A stretch of 50,070 bases of DNA from Chitinispirillales bacterium ANBcel5 (GTDB taxonomy: Bacteria; Fibrobacterota; Chitinivibrionia; Chitinivibrionales; Chitinispirillaceae), in contig JARUKZ010000032.1 in assembly GCA_029688955.1 (NCBI GenBank), positions 1 to 50,070 on the forward strand, read 5' to 3'. Below are positions 17,275-26,525 of the stretch, one piece after another; position 1 is the stretch's first letter, and every line of letters begins with the position of its first letter. Position numbers and translations under genes: made by a program. Under the pieces are notes generated by a model. The model saw only the letters and a list, made by a program, of their open reading frames with translations, did not search any database and was not told the origin of the DNA.

Positions 17275-17505
17275 TTAGTGTTTAAGCGGTCGCTCCATGG
17301 GATAGATAAAGATTGTATCCTCAGGAGCACTTTCTGTGCATTTTCTGGCAAATTCCCTGGCAGTATTTGAATCATAAAGAACCAGAAATGAATCACCAAA
17401 AAACCTGGGCAAGCGATCACCTTTTAACCACTCAATATGTTTATTTACCTGCAGACGCAGGAATTGTGTGTCGCTTCCGGAATAGCCAATTCCTAAATAA
17501 GCCAT
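17275..17505 (-). CDS. Small conserved-looking protein of unknown function
   Basis: The product has 76 residues (MAYLGIGYSGSDTQFLRLQV and onwards) with a basic/aromatic centre (KHIEWLKGDRLPRFFGDSFL) and no signal peptide or Cys. It does not match a family I know. ATG 17505 is preceded by AGGAG with a 5-nt gap; a GTG directly before it is the alternative start. It lies 17 nt upstream of the 678-residue gene, so the two are likely cotranscribed. Confidence 0.6.
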   Translation of the reverse strand: MAYLGIGYSGSDTQFLRLQVNKHIEWLKGDRLPRFFGDSFLVLYDSNTAREFARKCTESAPEDTIFIYPMERPLKH

Positions 17506-17588
17506 CACTACTCCTACCTATAGTAACTGTTTATGAGATGATCGAGAAAATATAAATAATATTGTAGTAGTAGAGCAAAAACCTGACC

Positions 17589-18149
17589 TTACAAACCAAC
17601 GCTCCAGGAGCTGTTTTTTGAAAATGCACTATTCTCAAGAGCAGACAAAGTGCCAAAAACAGGAATTTGCTCCTCAAGCCCAAACCTGTTTAATTGATTT
17701 TCAATTTCGGGTGATGGATCTAAGATAGCAGCATATCGCCCCAGCTCTTTAATGTTTTGATGAAAATGAAGAATCTGTTTTGCCCCAACCTCATCAATAT
17801 TCAATACATCTGACATCTCTAATACAACGACTTTCCATTTCGATGACAGAATCTTTTCAAATTCCTTTTTTAATCCCTCAATCTTAGAATCAACTACCAT
17901 GCCAACCATCTGGAGTTGGGCATATCTGGTTTTTGGGAAAAAATAGAGGTCCAAATACTGCTCAGGGGCACTGGATTCAGTAGAAGCAATCTCGGTCTTG
18001 TGTTGTTTTAGCCTGTAGGTAACATTTTGAACGGTTTTGTAGGGAAGTTTCAATGTAGCAGCAATAATCCTTGGTTCAACTTCTCGCTTAACCAACCTGT
18101 ACACTCGTCTGTACATTTCATCTGAAAGCTCTCCATGATTACTCTTCAT
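17589..18149 (-). CDS. HTH-STAS domain fusion protein
   Basis: The first 50 residues (LSDEMYRRVYRLVKREVEP, then RIIAATLKLPYKTVQNVTYRL) look like a helix-turn-helix with a typical second-helix TVQNVTYRL. After a linker, residues about 65-170 form a STAS domain, including VVVLEMSDVLNIDEVGAKQI, where the classic phosphorylatable Ser position is replaced by an Asp/Glu-rich turn, and AAILDPSPEIENQLNRFGL. STAS proteins are anti-sigma-factor antagonists; attaching one to a DNA-binding head is uncommon. ATG 18149 has a good AGGGGAG upstream. It is divergent from the propeller protein at 18410, separated by about 260 nt that must hold both promoters. Confidence 0.75.
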   Translation of the reverse strand: MKSNHGELSDEMYRRVYRLVKREVEPRIIAATLKLPYKTVQNVTYRLKQHKTEIASTESSAPEQYLDLYFFPKTRYAQLQMVGMVVDSKIEGLKKEFEKILSSKWKVVVLEMSDVLNIDEVGAKQILHFHQNIKELGRYAAILDPSPEIENQLNRFGLEEQIPVFGTLSALENSAFSKNSSWSVGL

Positions 18150-18409
18150 ATAACTTTTAACTCCCCTCGTTTCTCCCCTACATTCTATCTTTTTTATAAG
18201 CTGCAGTCAAGAGTTATAACAGGACTGTGGGCCTCAAAAAGATCACACACCAACACTTTTTTTTGATAATCACCATCTCTCTGAAAAATAATACCGATAA
18301 AAGCCCCTAATTCTTGTTTAAACACTATGAATAGGTGTAATTTTCTATTTTGGTGTTTTGATGTATTTTATGTAATAAAAATGAAAACTAAACTTGGAAA
18401 AATCGTCTC

Positions 18410-20554
18410 GTGATCAAAATAATCATAGTTTTTATACTCGCTGCAGTAACAATAGCCCACTCACTTGAACGTTTCACCAATTACGGCGCAACCACTGCTG
18501 CAAACGGTTTCTTAAAAAACAATGATTCACTCCTGGTAGCCTCAAGTGGTGGATTATTTATATATAACACTGCAACAGGAGATGGAGAGCTGATCGATGA
18601 CTCCCACAGATTTCCTGACCCCGATCTCACTGCTATAACCCAGGATGAAGACGGCACCATCTGGATCGGCTCACGAAACGGCTATCTCTACCGCAGAAGC
18701 AGAAATGGAACCCATACTGTTTTTTCCAACTACCATTTAGCAGAGTGGGGAATCAATGATATTTATCCTTACAGAGACTATCTGTTAATTGCTTCTGACA
18801 GGGGGTGCAGTGTCTTTGATCCCAAACGAGAAGCTGCAATAAAAAATGCTTCCAGAATAGGAGACTTCTTCAGCTCCAGAGTAAATACCATTAGAAGCTA
18901 TAACGACACCATCTATCTGGGCTGCGAGGAAGGTATTGCTACTTTAAGCACCGATTTGAGCAGAGCAAACTTTTATGACCGAACGATATGGGAAACCGAT
19001 TCATCTCACAGAGTTATGGATTTTACAATCACTGATACGGGGGTCATCGGCTATTCCAGCCCACAGGTTACATTCAAAGGTAAACCTTACTCTGCTCAGC
19101 GAGGAAACCTGGTCATAGACTCAGAGGTAATTGGAATCACTCCACATTCCAATATTGTATCCTTTTACAACGATAATGATAACTGGTTATGGATTGGTAC
19201 CGGTGGTTCCTATTTCTATCTATGGGATGGAGTTTCACAGGCAAAACAGATAACCATCCCGGGAATGCCCCTCAAAGATATCTCCAGAGTCTATACAGCA
19301 AAAAGTGGTGATGTATGGTTGCTGCCTGTTCCGGAAAACCAGCCAAGACGAAATACCGGGATCACCCGTTTTGATGGAACAAACTGGCAAATCTATAACA
19401 ACTTCACGCATGGCGGCGATTTTGGTTATATCGGTGAAGGCCATCCAATGAACGGCATCACAGAAGATAGAAATGGCGATATGTGGGTTGGCACCTACGG
19501 TGGCCACATCAAACATATTTCTCCTGCTCAAAACAGCGTTTCACAGCTCTATATCGGAAGAAACGATGACACACGATTTGAATATATATCAGATGGTGGT
19601 GAGCTTCCCTGGGGTAAAACGCCTGCATTAGCCCTGGATTCTAATGGATACATCTGGTTTAGTGTTTACAGGCATCATCTGGGTGGCCTGATCTGCTTTA
19701 ACCCTAATACTATTCCTGATGACAACCAAAGTGATCCTGTAAGAGCAGGTTTCAGAAGATTTTTTCCTGAAACATCTCCCCACTGGTCTGAGCGTATCAG
19801 ACATATTAGCATAGACAAAAACAACAGAATTTTCACAGCCGATTTATCGGGCAGACTAATGATTCACAGCTACCAGGGGAACAACCCTCTCAGTGCGGAG
19901 TTAAGGGTTTTAAATTCATCTTCCAGTTTAGGCACTATCTCAAGAATAGAAGCGGCTCCTGATGGAACGACGCTAATTATTAGTTCCAGGGGACTTTTTG
20001 CTGTACACCCCAATTCTACAACTCCTGAGGCGTTAAACTCTAACATCTCTGCCACCTCTCTTGCGGTTCAAAATGAAGAAACACTATGGCTTGGAACCAA
20101 CGAAAATGGAATCATACGGTATGACTTATTCACTGAAGAGGAGACCCGTTTTACTGTTGAGCAAGGTCTCATCTCAAACAATGTAGTGGACATAAATTAT
20201 GATAAAGATAACGGTTTTCTTTGGATTGCCACCAATCAAGGATTATCCGTTCTTGACCTTGGAAGCACAGAGCCGATCTCCTCTGAAGAAAAAATTGTAG
20301 CTTATCCCAATCCATTTTCAATTAGTAACAGAAACCAGGGCGCCTCAAGAATTACCTTTTCAAAACTTGACCCCAACTCCAATGTCGCGATTTACGCCAT
20401 GGATGGAACTTTGGCCAAACAAATTGCTTCAGAGCCGGTTTCACGATTTGAATGGAGAGCGCAGTGGCGTCCGGCATCAAACCTCTCTCCGGGAGTTTAT
20501 TTCGCTATTATTTCCCCCACTGATAAAAGGCACAGAATTTTATTAATACCATAG
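18410..20554 (+). CDS. Secreted propeller-repeat surface protein
   Basis: A short signal peptide (MIKIIIVFILAAVTIAHS) precedes about 600 residues of beta-propeller repeats of the two-component-regulator-propeller type, each with a D-x-x-x-x-W-I/V-G-T-like core (EDGTIWIGSRNG; NRNGDMWVGTYG-like; NGFLWIATNQGLSVLD). No kinase domain follows. The C-terminus carries AYPNPF and then a small Ig-like domain ending in GVYFAIISPTDKRHRILLIP, the kind of tail seen in surface-anchored or secreted proteins of Bacteroidetes and Fibrobacter relatives. It starts with GTG 18410; the glycosyltransferase gene begins 3 nt after its stop, so the two are cotranscribed. Confidence 0.8.
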   Translation: MIKIIIVFILAAVTIAHSLERFTNYGATTAANGFLKNNDSLLVASSGGLFIYNTATGDGELIDDSHRFPDPDLTAITQDEDGTIWIGSRNGYLYRRSRNGTHTVFSNYHLAEWGINDIYPYRDYLLIASDRGCSVFDPKREAAIKNASRIGDFFSSRVNTIRSYNDTIYLGCEEGIATLSTDLSRANFYDRTIWETDSSHRVMDFTITDTGVIGYSSPQVTFKGKPYSAQRGNLVIDSEVIGITPHSNIVSFYNDNDNWLWIGTGGSYFYLWDGVSQAKQITIPGMPLKDISRVYTAKSGDVWLLPVPENQPRRNTGITRFDGTNWQIYNNFTHGGDFGYIGEGHPMNGITEDRNGDMWVGTYGGHIKHISPAQNSVSQLYIGRNDDTRFEYISDGGELPWGKTPALALDSNGYIWFSVYRHHLGGLICFNPNTIPDDNQSDPVRAGFRRFFPETSPHWSERIRHISIDKNNRIFTADLSGRLMIHSYQGNNPLSAELRVLNSSSSLGTISRIEAAPDGTTLIISSRGLFAVHPNSTTPEALNSNISATSLAVQNEETLWLGTNENGIIRYDLFTEEETRFTVEQGLISNNVVDINYDKDNGFLWIATNQGLSVLDLGSTEPISSEEKIVAYPNPFSISNRNQGASRITFSKLDPNSNVAIYAMDGTLAKQIASEPVSRFEWRAQWRPASNLSPGVYFAIISPTDKRHRILLIP

Positions 20555-20557
20555 ATA

Positions 20558-21724
20558 ATGATGAAAGAAAAAATAAATATCTGCTTTTTTTGCTCCCTTG
20601 CATCATTAAACACCGGTATGCCCATAAGCACTTATAAGATAATTAAACACTTTTCGGGCGATAAAAACTACCGTGTTCATGCTATTTTTCCAGAGCAGGG
20701 GGAGATGACTGAGCGACTCGCGGAAACAGAAACACATATTCATATAATTCCATTCAATCGTTTGAGATTGAAAAGCTTTGGAATTATCAAATTTTTTGTG
20801 GGCTATATGCCAGCGTTTATTAAATTCTTTTTGTTTTTAAAATCAAAAGATATAAAACTGGTACACTTTTCAGATCTTATTGATGCCCCGTTTTATCCTT
20901 GCGCATACCTTTCCGGAGCCCGTTGTATGAGCCATGTCAGAGTAGCCGCCGGAAAAGGATTACCAAAACTTCTCTTCAGATTTTGGACCCGTACATTCTG
21001 TTCAAAAGTCATCTTCATTTCACATTTTCTAAAAAACTTCTACGCTATCAATGGGAAGTTCTCAGAGGTAATTTACAACCCTGGTCCCGACTTATCTATA
21101 TTCAATCCTTCAGTGAAAAGCAATGAGTATAGTTTTCTTTTGAAAGAAGAAAGAGTGCCTGTTGTGATGACTGCCTCTTTTCGCATTGAAAAAGGTCACT
21201 ATAATTTCATCGATATAGCTCATAAAGTGCAACAAACAGTTCCGGGCAAAGCCTTTTTCATAATTATTGGAGGAAAAGTTGAAGGGCACGAGAACTATTA
21301 CAATGACGTGATGACTAGCATTGTTAACAAGGGGCTTCAAAACAGTTTTCTGATTACAGGAAACCTAAGCCATCTGCAAATAGCAAAAATATTAAAGCTT
21401 GCCGGGGTTTTTCTTATGGTTCCGGATTGGCAAGAGGGATTAGGAGGGGCACACCTTGAAGCAATGGCTTTGAAAACCCCTGTGGTCTGTTATGATAGTG
21501 GTGGATTAGCCGAGTGTTTCACCGATTCTGTTTCGGGTTTTTTGGTCCCTAAACATGCTAACACTACTGCGGCCCAAAAAGTTGCTTATCTTATAGCCAA
21601 TAAAAAGATGAGAGAAAAGATGGGGAATCATGCCTACGATGAACTTAAAAGCCGTTTTTCCCATCAAAAATATATCAGTTCTATTGAGAATTGCTACTGT
21701 TCACTACTGGAAGTAAGCATGTAG
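20558..21724 (+). CDS. Family 4-like (GT-B) glycosyltransferase
   Basis: The 388-residue protein has the two-Rossmann GT-B layout. The N-terminal acceptor half includes CSLASLNTGMPISTYKIIKH, and the C-terminal half shows the donor-binding signature EGLGGAHLEAMALKTPVVCY followed by SGGLAECF. The E-x7-E pattern is that of GT4-type retaining transferases that use UDP- or GDP-sugars to build polysaccharides, lipopolysaccharide or glycolipids. It starts 3 nt after the propeller gene, so it may glycosylate that surface protein or an associated envelope glycan. Starts at 20558 and 20561 are both ATG; the first is taken. Confidence 0.85.
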   Translation: MMKEKINICFFCSLASLNTGMPISTYKIIKHFSGDKNYRVHAIFPEQGEMTERLAETETHIHIIPFNRLRLKSFGIIKFFVGYMPAFIKFFLFLKSKDIKLVHFSDLIDAPFYPCAYLSGARCMSHVRVAAGKGLPKLLFRFWTRTFCSKVIFISHFLKNFYAINGKFSEVIYNPGPDLSIFNPSVKSNEYSFLLKEERVPVVMTASFRIEKGHYNFIDIAHKVQQTVPGKAFFIIIGGKVEGHENYYNDVMTSIVNKGLQNSFLITGNLSHLQIAKILKLAGVFLMVPDWQEGLGGAHLEAMALKTPVVCYDSGGLAECFTDSVSGFLVPKHANTTAAQKVAYLIANKKMREKMGNHAYDELKSRFSHQKYISSIENCYCSLLEVSM

Positions 21725-21893
21725 TCGAAACATTTGCATATTTTTCAAGCGAATCGTAGCATTGAAGATAGCTTTTTTTTAACATTGTAATTCTGAATTA
21801 AATAGCTAGTGTCGGAGTTCACAAAAAATTAACTACTCAACTTTTTTCAGAAAACATAAATTCATCATTTAGGAATAAAACAAGTATCCGCTC

Positions 21894-22877
21894 ATGGTAC
21901 AGATAGAATCTATCGAACTTACCAATTTTTCCCAATGGCTTCGGGTTACAAAGAAGTGCGAATATGCGACTTTCTTTCATACTCCTTATTGGTTTCGTCT
22001 CTTTGGATCAGAAAAAGAGATTTGTGCTCGCACTATCAAATTTTCTGATAAGAAAATTGCGGTTATACCCCTGCTCGAATGCTCAAAACTTTGTGGATTT
22101 ATAAAAGACTACTTTTGCTCACCTTGTGCCACTTATGGTGGCTGGATATCTGAAGACGATCTCAGTAACGAACATAAAAAAGCCTTATTCAAATTTATGT
22201 TGCAAAAAAAGAATCTCATCTGGCGTGAAAATCCTCTATCAAATACTATTTGTAGTGCCCCCCCCAAAAAGTATAGTGTAAAAACAGATTACACGCATAT
22301 GATATGCTTAAAAAACAAAAGTATAGAAGAGATCCATTCTGCTATGAGCCAGTCTCACAAACGATCACTTAAAAAAGCATTACGGCAGAACATTCAAATT
22401 ATACAGGCTCAGTCTGTTGAGCACTGGAAAATGTATTACCATCTCTATGAGCTATCTCTAAATAGGTGGAAAGAAGGTGGTAAGGAGAAGAAAACCCGGA
22501 CAATTTACCCCTGGTCTTTGTTTGAAAAAATCATCGATTTAGAAAGTAGTACTGCAACTCTTTGGCTTGCAATGTTTGAAGAAAAAGCGATTTCGGGTAT
22601 GCTTTGTTTTTACTGGAACAGTCATGCTGTTTACTGGCATGGTGCATCTGATTCCAGCTACTTTTCTCTTCGTCCGAATAATCTTTTATACTGGAGGGTG
22701 ATATGTGATGCTGCTGAGCGGGGATACAAGTGGTTTGATTTTAATCCAAGTGGTGGCTACTCCGGTGTACAATCATTTAAGGAACAGTTCGGAGCCCAAC
22801 GCTGCACAAGTCGCGTATTCCAAAATCCCTCACTGCTTCGCAAGAACCTGACAGCTGTACGCAAAGCTTTTCTTTAG
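21894..22877 (+). CDS. FemAB/GNAT-like acyltransferase
   Basis: The 327-residue protein resembles the double-GNAT FemAB/CelD-like family. FFHTPYWFRLF occurs early, SQSHKRSLKKALRQ in the middle and the signature PNNLLYWRVICDAAERGYKWFDFNPSGG near the end, the latter being the conserved helix and strand of the second GNAT domain. Family members transfer acyl or aminoacyl groups during peptidoglycan or exopolysaccharide construction. It follows the glycosyltransferase by about 170 nt on the same strand and is presumably part of the same envelope-glycan group. It has no signal peptide and converges with the ACT gene. Confidence 0.75.
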   Translation: MVQIESIELTNFSQWLRVTKKCEYATFFHTPYWFRLFGSEKEICARTIKFSDKKIAVIPLLECSKLCGFIKDYFCSPCATYGGWISEDDLSNEHKKALFKFMLQKKNLIWRENPLSNTICSAPPKKYSVKTDYTHMICLKNKSIEEIHSAMSQSHKRSLKKALRQNIQIIQAQSVEHWKMYYHLYELSLNRWKEGGKEKKTRTIYPWSLFEKIIDLESSTATLWLAMFEEKAISGMLCFYWNSHAVYWHGASDSSYFSLRPNNLLYWRVICDAAERGYKWFDFNPSGGYSGVQSFKEQFGAQRCTSRVFQNPSLLRKNLTAVRKAFL

Positions 22878-22901
22878 TCGCTTCGCCTACAGCCATCAAT
22901 T

Positions 22902-23333
22902 CTATAATTTACTCACCTCTTTTGGACCTAATAGCTTATACTTATTTTTAATAAACAGATCAACTGCCCTCTCTGTATCATCAAAACGAAGGAAAAGGAT
23001 AGCTTTATTAGAGTACTGCTCTACAAAGGAGTAGGTGTATTCAACATTTATGTGTTCCTGGTCACAAAGTTTCATAATCTCAAAAAACAACCCTTCGCGA
23101 TCTTCAATTTCAACGGCTAAAACCGGGTTAAGTTTTACCATAAAGCCGGCTTCTTTTAATATTTTCAGCGCATCATCGGGTTTATTGACGATCATGCGTA
23201 AAATACCAAAGTCAGAAGAATCTGCAACTGTAAGGGCCCTGATGTTAATAGAACTATCTTTTAGTGCTTGTGCTACACTTGCAAGGCGCCCGGCCTTATT
23301 TTCCAAAAATACGGAAATCTGCTGAACTACCAT
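22902..23333 (-). CDS. Tandem ACT-domain amino-acid-binding protein
   Basis: The 143-residue protein consists of two ACT domains: VQQISVFLENKAGRLASVAQALKD opens the first and VLAVEIEDREGLFFEIMKLC the second, each with the G-x-L turn or an equivalent. Stand-alone ACT pairs of this length commonly sit beside paaK genes in anaerobes and are thought to sense aromatic or branched amino acids. Here it follows the PaaK gene by 16 nt on the same strand. The start is ATG 23333, with GAGGGG upstream. Confidence 0.85.
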   Translation of the reverse strand: MVVQQISVFLENKAGRLASVAQALKDSSINIRALTVADSSDFGILRMIVNKPDDALKILKEAGFMVKLNPVLAVEIEDREGLFFEIMKLCDQEHINVEYTYSFVEQYSNKAILFLRFDDTERAVDLFIKNKYKLLGPKEVSKL

Positions 23334-23349
23334 TTTTTACCCCTCTGCC

Positions 23350-24648
23350 TCAAATGTTTCTCTTGTCGATAATGCGTTTTGCTTTTCCTTCACTGCGCTC
23401 AATGCTTCGTGGCTCTACCAGCTTGACTTTACTGCTTATCAGAAGAGAATCCCGCAATTGGTGCTCTATTTCTTTCTCTTTTAGCTCTATCACTTTCAAT
23501 TCATCTGAGAAAATTGTCTCGGTCATCTCAACCTGTACTTCAAGCAGATCCATACTTCCTCTTCTCTCCACGATAAGCTGGTAGTGAGGCTCTACTCCGT
23601 CAACCTGAAGCAGTACATGCTCAACCTGAGAAGGAAATATGTTTACTCCCCGAATGATAAGCATGTCATCGGTCCTGCCAAGGATACGATGCATCCTTAC
23701 AGAAGTACGTCCACATGCACATGGTTCTCTAGTCAGATAGGTAATGTCACGGGTTCTGTAACGAAGAACCGGTGAGCCCTCTCTTGATATGGTTGTAAAA
23801 ACAAGTTCCCCCTTCTGCCCCTCCGGTAGTATTTCGCCTGTTGATGGATCGATTATTTCAGGGTAGAAGTGGTCTTCAAACACATGGAGCAAATCCTGAC
23901 ATTCACATTCTGAAGCTACTCCCGGACCAATGATCTCAGTTAGCCCAAAGATATCTATAGCTTTCACATTGAGCTTTTCCTGAATTTCAGCACGCATATT
24001 TTCACTCCAGGGCTCGGCTCCAAAGAAGCCAACCCTGAGGGGTAACTTTGAAAAATCTACACCCTCATCTTTTCCTGCTTCAGCTAAATACAAACTGTAG
24101 GAAGGAGTGCAGGTAAGAGCAGTAGCTCCAAAATCACGCATAACTGATAGTTGCCGCTTAGTATTGCCTACAGAAATTGGTATGACCATGGCACCGATAC
24201 GTCTTGCCCCGTAATGAGCACCAAGCCCCCCGGTAAAGAGTCCGTATCCATAGCCATTTTGGATCACATCTTTTGATGTTACGTCACCCATAGAAAGAGT
24301 TCTTGCCATAACCTCAGACCACAGGTCAATATCATTTTGAGTATAAGCACCAACGACAGGTTTACCGGTTGTACCAGAAGAGGTGTGTATCTCAACAATA
24401 TCCTCCTGCTTTGAAGCTAAAAGTCCATAAGGGTAAACCTCCCGCATCTCATCCTTTGTGGTAAAGGGGAGATTTTTGATATCGGAAATCTCCTTTATAT
24501 CAGAAGGCTTAATCCCACACTCATCGAGTTTTGATTTGTAAAAGGGAACATTAGTATAGATTCGTTCTACTGTTTTTTGAAGTCTTTTCCCCTGAAGTTT
24601 TTTAAGATCTTCAAGGGGCATGGTTTCGCTCTTTTTATCCCAAATCAT
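23350..24648 (-). CDS. paaK: Phenylacetate-CoA ligase family (PaaK)
   Basis: An adenylate-forming ligase of about 433 residues. It has the AMP-binding loop [19 protein letters not shown], the family motif [17 protein letters not shown], the GAEPWSE and [14 protein letters not shown] motifs, and a C-terminal cap with [20 protein letters not shown]. PaaK converts phenylacetate, ATP and CoA to phenylacetyl-CoA; in anaerobes lacking the aerobic ring-cleavage genes the enzyme usually works with indolepyruvate:ferredoxin oxidoreductase in aromatic amino acid metabolism, which is inferred here. A Cys-rich segment CACGRTS is also conserved in the family. I chose ATG 24648, with AAAGGGTG upstream; ATG 24711 would add 21 atypical residues. 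Confidence 0.92.
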   Translation of the reverse strand: MIWDKKSETMPLEDLKKLQGKRLQKTVERIYTNVPFYKSKLDECGIKPSDIKEISDIKNLPFTTKDEMREVYPYGLLASKQEDIVEIHTSSGTTGKPVVGAYTQNDIDLWSEVMARTLSMGDVTSKDVIQNGYGYGLFTGGLGAHYGARRIGAMVIPISVGNTKRQLSVMRDFGATALTCTPSYSLYLAEAGKDEGVDFSKLPLRVGFFGAEPWSENMRAEIQEKLNVKAIDIFGLTEIIGPGVASECECQDLLHVFEDHFYPEIIDPSTGEILPEGQKGELVFTTISREGSPVLRYRTRDITYLTREPCACGRTSVRMHRILGRTDDMLIIRGVNIFPSQVEHVLLQVDGVEPHYQLIVERRGSMDLLEVQVEMTETIFSDELKVIELKEKEIEHQLRDSLLISSKVKLVEPRSIERSEGKAKRIIDKRNI

Positions 24649-24759
24649 CTGAAAAAAACACCCTTTCTGAAAAGTCTCAAACGATCTATGAAATATAGAA
24701 AAAGACAGCACTAAGGAATTAATTTTTTTTCAACAGCATTATATAGCACAGCAACATAG

Positions 24760-25419
24760 TTAAAAAAATAACCTGGCATACATATAGGCAATTCCCTCAC
24801 TGACTACATTCCTGAACCCTGCACTTGAATTCCACCATTTTGCAGGATCATATGAGCTATCCGGAATTGCAATTATTCCAATGGTGTACTCCTTGCCCAG
24901 CACTGTTCGAAAAAGGTGCCCACTGCGCCGTGAATGTACATCAAAGCTACATAAATCAAATGATATGAAGTTGTGATCCATTTGCTCCAACATCTCTTTC
25001 AGTGCCAAAGCTGAGGTAAGGGTACGATCTTTTCGAACCTGAGGTGCTGGTACTGAATGTAAAAACGTATCCGCAATTCCAAGAGCATTCAAGGTAGCAG
25101 CGCCAAGGTGTGCATAAGTACCGTAATCGCTCAAAAAAGACCCCTCTTCCAGTACTCCACCTGTAACAAAAACATACTCGTAATCCCTTTCATTGAAAAT
25201 ATCAACCACCATCTCCATGGCATCATCCCGCATCCAGCCTTCAACGATTAAAGCATTCCCCCTAACAGGAGCAGTGGGAGAAAGATAGGACTGGATATTG
25301 AAGATTAAAAGTGTAAAAAAAAGAGCCAGTAGGGTAAAAATCAGCACCCAGCCAAAAGCTGTTGGTACAACAATCTCCCTTTTAGTTAAAATAAGAGCCT
25401 TTTTCATAGCATTCTTCAC
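24760..25419 (-). CDS. Membrane-anchored DUF218/YdcF-like protein
   Basis: One N-terminal membrane helix (VLIFTLLALFFTLLIFN) is followed by an extracytoplasmic DUF218-like domain with NALIVEGWMRDDAMEMVVDIF, the VFVTGGVLEEG loop and the Arg-rich LCSFDVHSRRSGHLFRTVLG near the end. DUF218 (ElyC/SanA/YdcF) proteins act in envelope polysaccharide or peptidoglycan metabolism, with mechanisms poorly known. It is divergent from another DUF218 gene at 25569 across a 149-nt spacer, so the pair probably share a control region. Confidence 0.7.
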   Translation of the reverse strand: MKNAMKKALILTKREIVVPTAFGWVLIFTLLALFFTLLIFNIQSYLSPTAPVRGNALIVEGWMRDDAMEMVVDIFNERDYEYVFVTGGVLEEGSFLSDYGTYAHLGAATLNALGIADTFLHSVPAPQVRKDRTLTSALALKEMLEQMDHNFISFDLCSFDVHSRRSGHLFRTVLGKEYTIGIIAIPDSSYDPAKWWNSSAGFRNVVSEGIAYMYARLFF

Positions 25420-25568
25420 ATTTTTAATAAATAAACTACTTGCCTGATCAATAAAAATAATATGGAAAAAAAGTATATTCAGGAAACAAAGAGCTTTTCC
25501 TAAAACGAAGTAACTATGAAAAGTGTTGTATAGTATCTATTCGTAACAAACAAGGCGCTTACTAAGTC

Positions 25569-26345
25569 ATGGCGATTCTCATCAAATTTCTTTCGATACC
25601 TCTGTATCCTCTTGGATTGGTAATTACTCTACTTATTGCCTCTACAGTTATTCCAAACAAAGCAAGAAAGCTTAAAAAGGCACTATTCGTAGCCTCACTT
25701 CTCTTTCTTTATCTTTTTTCCATCGAACCGGTCTCCCGATTTCTGGCACGAGGGCTGGAGATGCGATATGACTACCGGCTCCCTTCTGAAGCACAGGACG
25801 CCTCTGCAATTGTGATACTCGGTGGCGGTGGTCGGCCAATTTATTGTTTTAGTGAGTATCCCGAAATAAATAGTGCTGGTGATAGAATTCTTCATGGCGC
25901 AAGACTGTTCAAAGACAGTTTATCTCCAAGGATAATTGTAACTGGTGGCCACCTCTGGTCCGATAACATAAGAACCAGTGAAGCATACCACCACTCAATG
26001 CTTCTCACCGGACTCTTTGATATCGATTCCAGCAATATACTACTGGAGCCCAAAGCCCGTAACACCTATGAGCATGGACCGTATGTTGAGGGTATACTGG
26101 ACTCCCTTGAACTCCCTCGTGAAATAATTTTAGTAACCAGTGCAGCACATATGCCCCGATCTGTTGCAGTGTTTAAAAAAAGAGGTTTTACGGTTTTTCC
26201 TGCCCCAATTGACTATTATGGTAGAACAGATACGTTTCAATCTGTGCTGGATTTTTTCCCCAAAGCTTCAGCCCTGGATATATCTACAAAAATGATGCAT
26301 GAGTATTACGGATGGATTGGCTATAAGCTTCTGGGCTGGATTTAA
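25569..26345 (+). CDS. DUF218/ElyC-like membrane protein
   Basis: The 258-residue protein has two N-terminal hydrophobic helices and then a typical DUF218 domain: SAIVILGGGGRP, DRILHGARLFKDSLSPRIIVTGG, LEPKARNTYEHG and the closing LVTSAAHMPRSVAVFKKRGF. This matches ElyC/YdcF proteins involved in undecaprenyl-phosphate or envelope-glycan homeostasis in enterobacteria; the exact chemistry is not established. It is divergent from the shorter DUF218 protein at 24760-25419. No operon partner follows: the next gene, 180 nt downstream, has its own promoter-like sequence. Confidence 0.82.
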   Translation: MAILIKFLSIPLYPLGLVITLLIASTVIPNKARKLKKALFVASLLFLYLFSIEPVSRFLARGLEMRYDYRLPSEAQDASAIVILGGGGRPIYCFSEYPEINSAGDRILHGARLFKDSLSPRIIVTGGHLWSDNIRTSEAYHHSMLLTGLFDIDSSNILLEPKARNTYEHGPYVEGILDSLELPREIILVTSAAHMPRSVAVFKKRGFTVFPAPIDYYGRTDTFQSVLDFFPKASALDISTKMMHEYYGWIGYKLLGWI

Positions 26346-26430
26346 GCAACTATACTCTTTAACACACCTGTGAATTCCAATGAGATCTACTCAGATTTCC
26401 CCCTCTTTACCCATTCCTAAATAATGGTTA

Positions 26431-26460
26431 TTGACTATTTAAGGTATAATCTCCTATATT
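26431..26460 (+). promoter_or_regulatory. Candidate promoter for the AraC-type regulator
   Basis: TTGACT at 26431-26436 and TATATT at 26455-26460 are separated by 18 bases, an acceptable spacing for a housekeeping promoter. They lie about 65 nt upstream of the ATG at 26526. Confidence 0.35.
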
Positions 26461-26525
26461 AATAGCGTACTTACCTTTACATCATTTTACAACATGGCCT
26501 TTTACCGGAGTTAAGTCATCAAATT

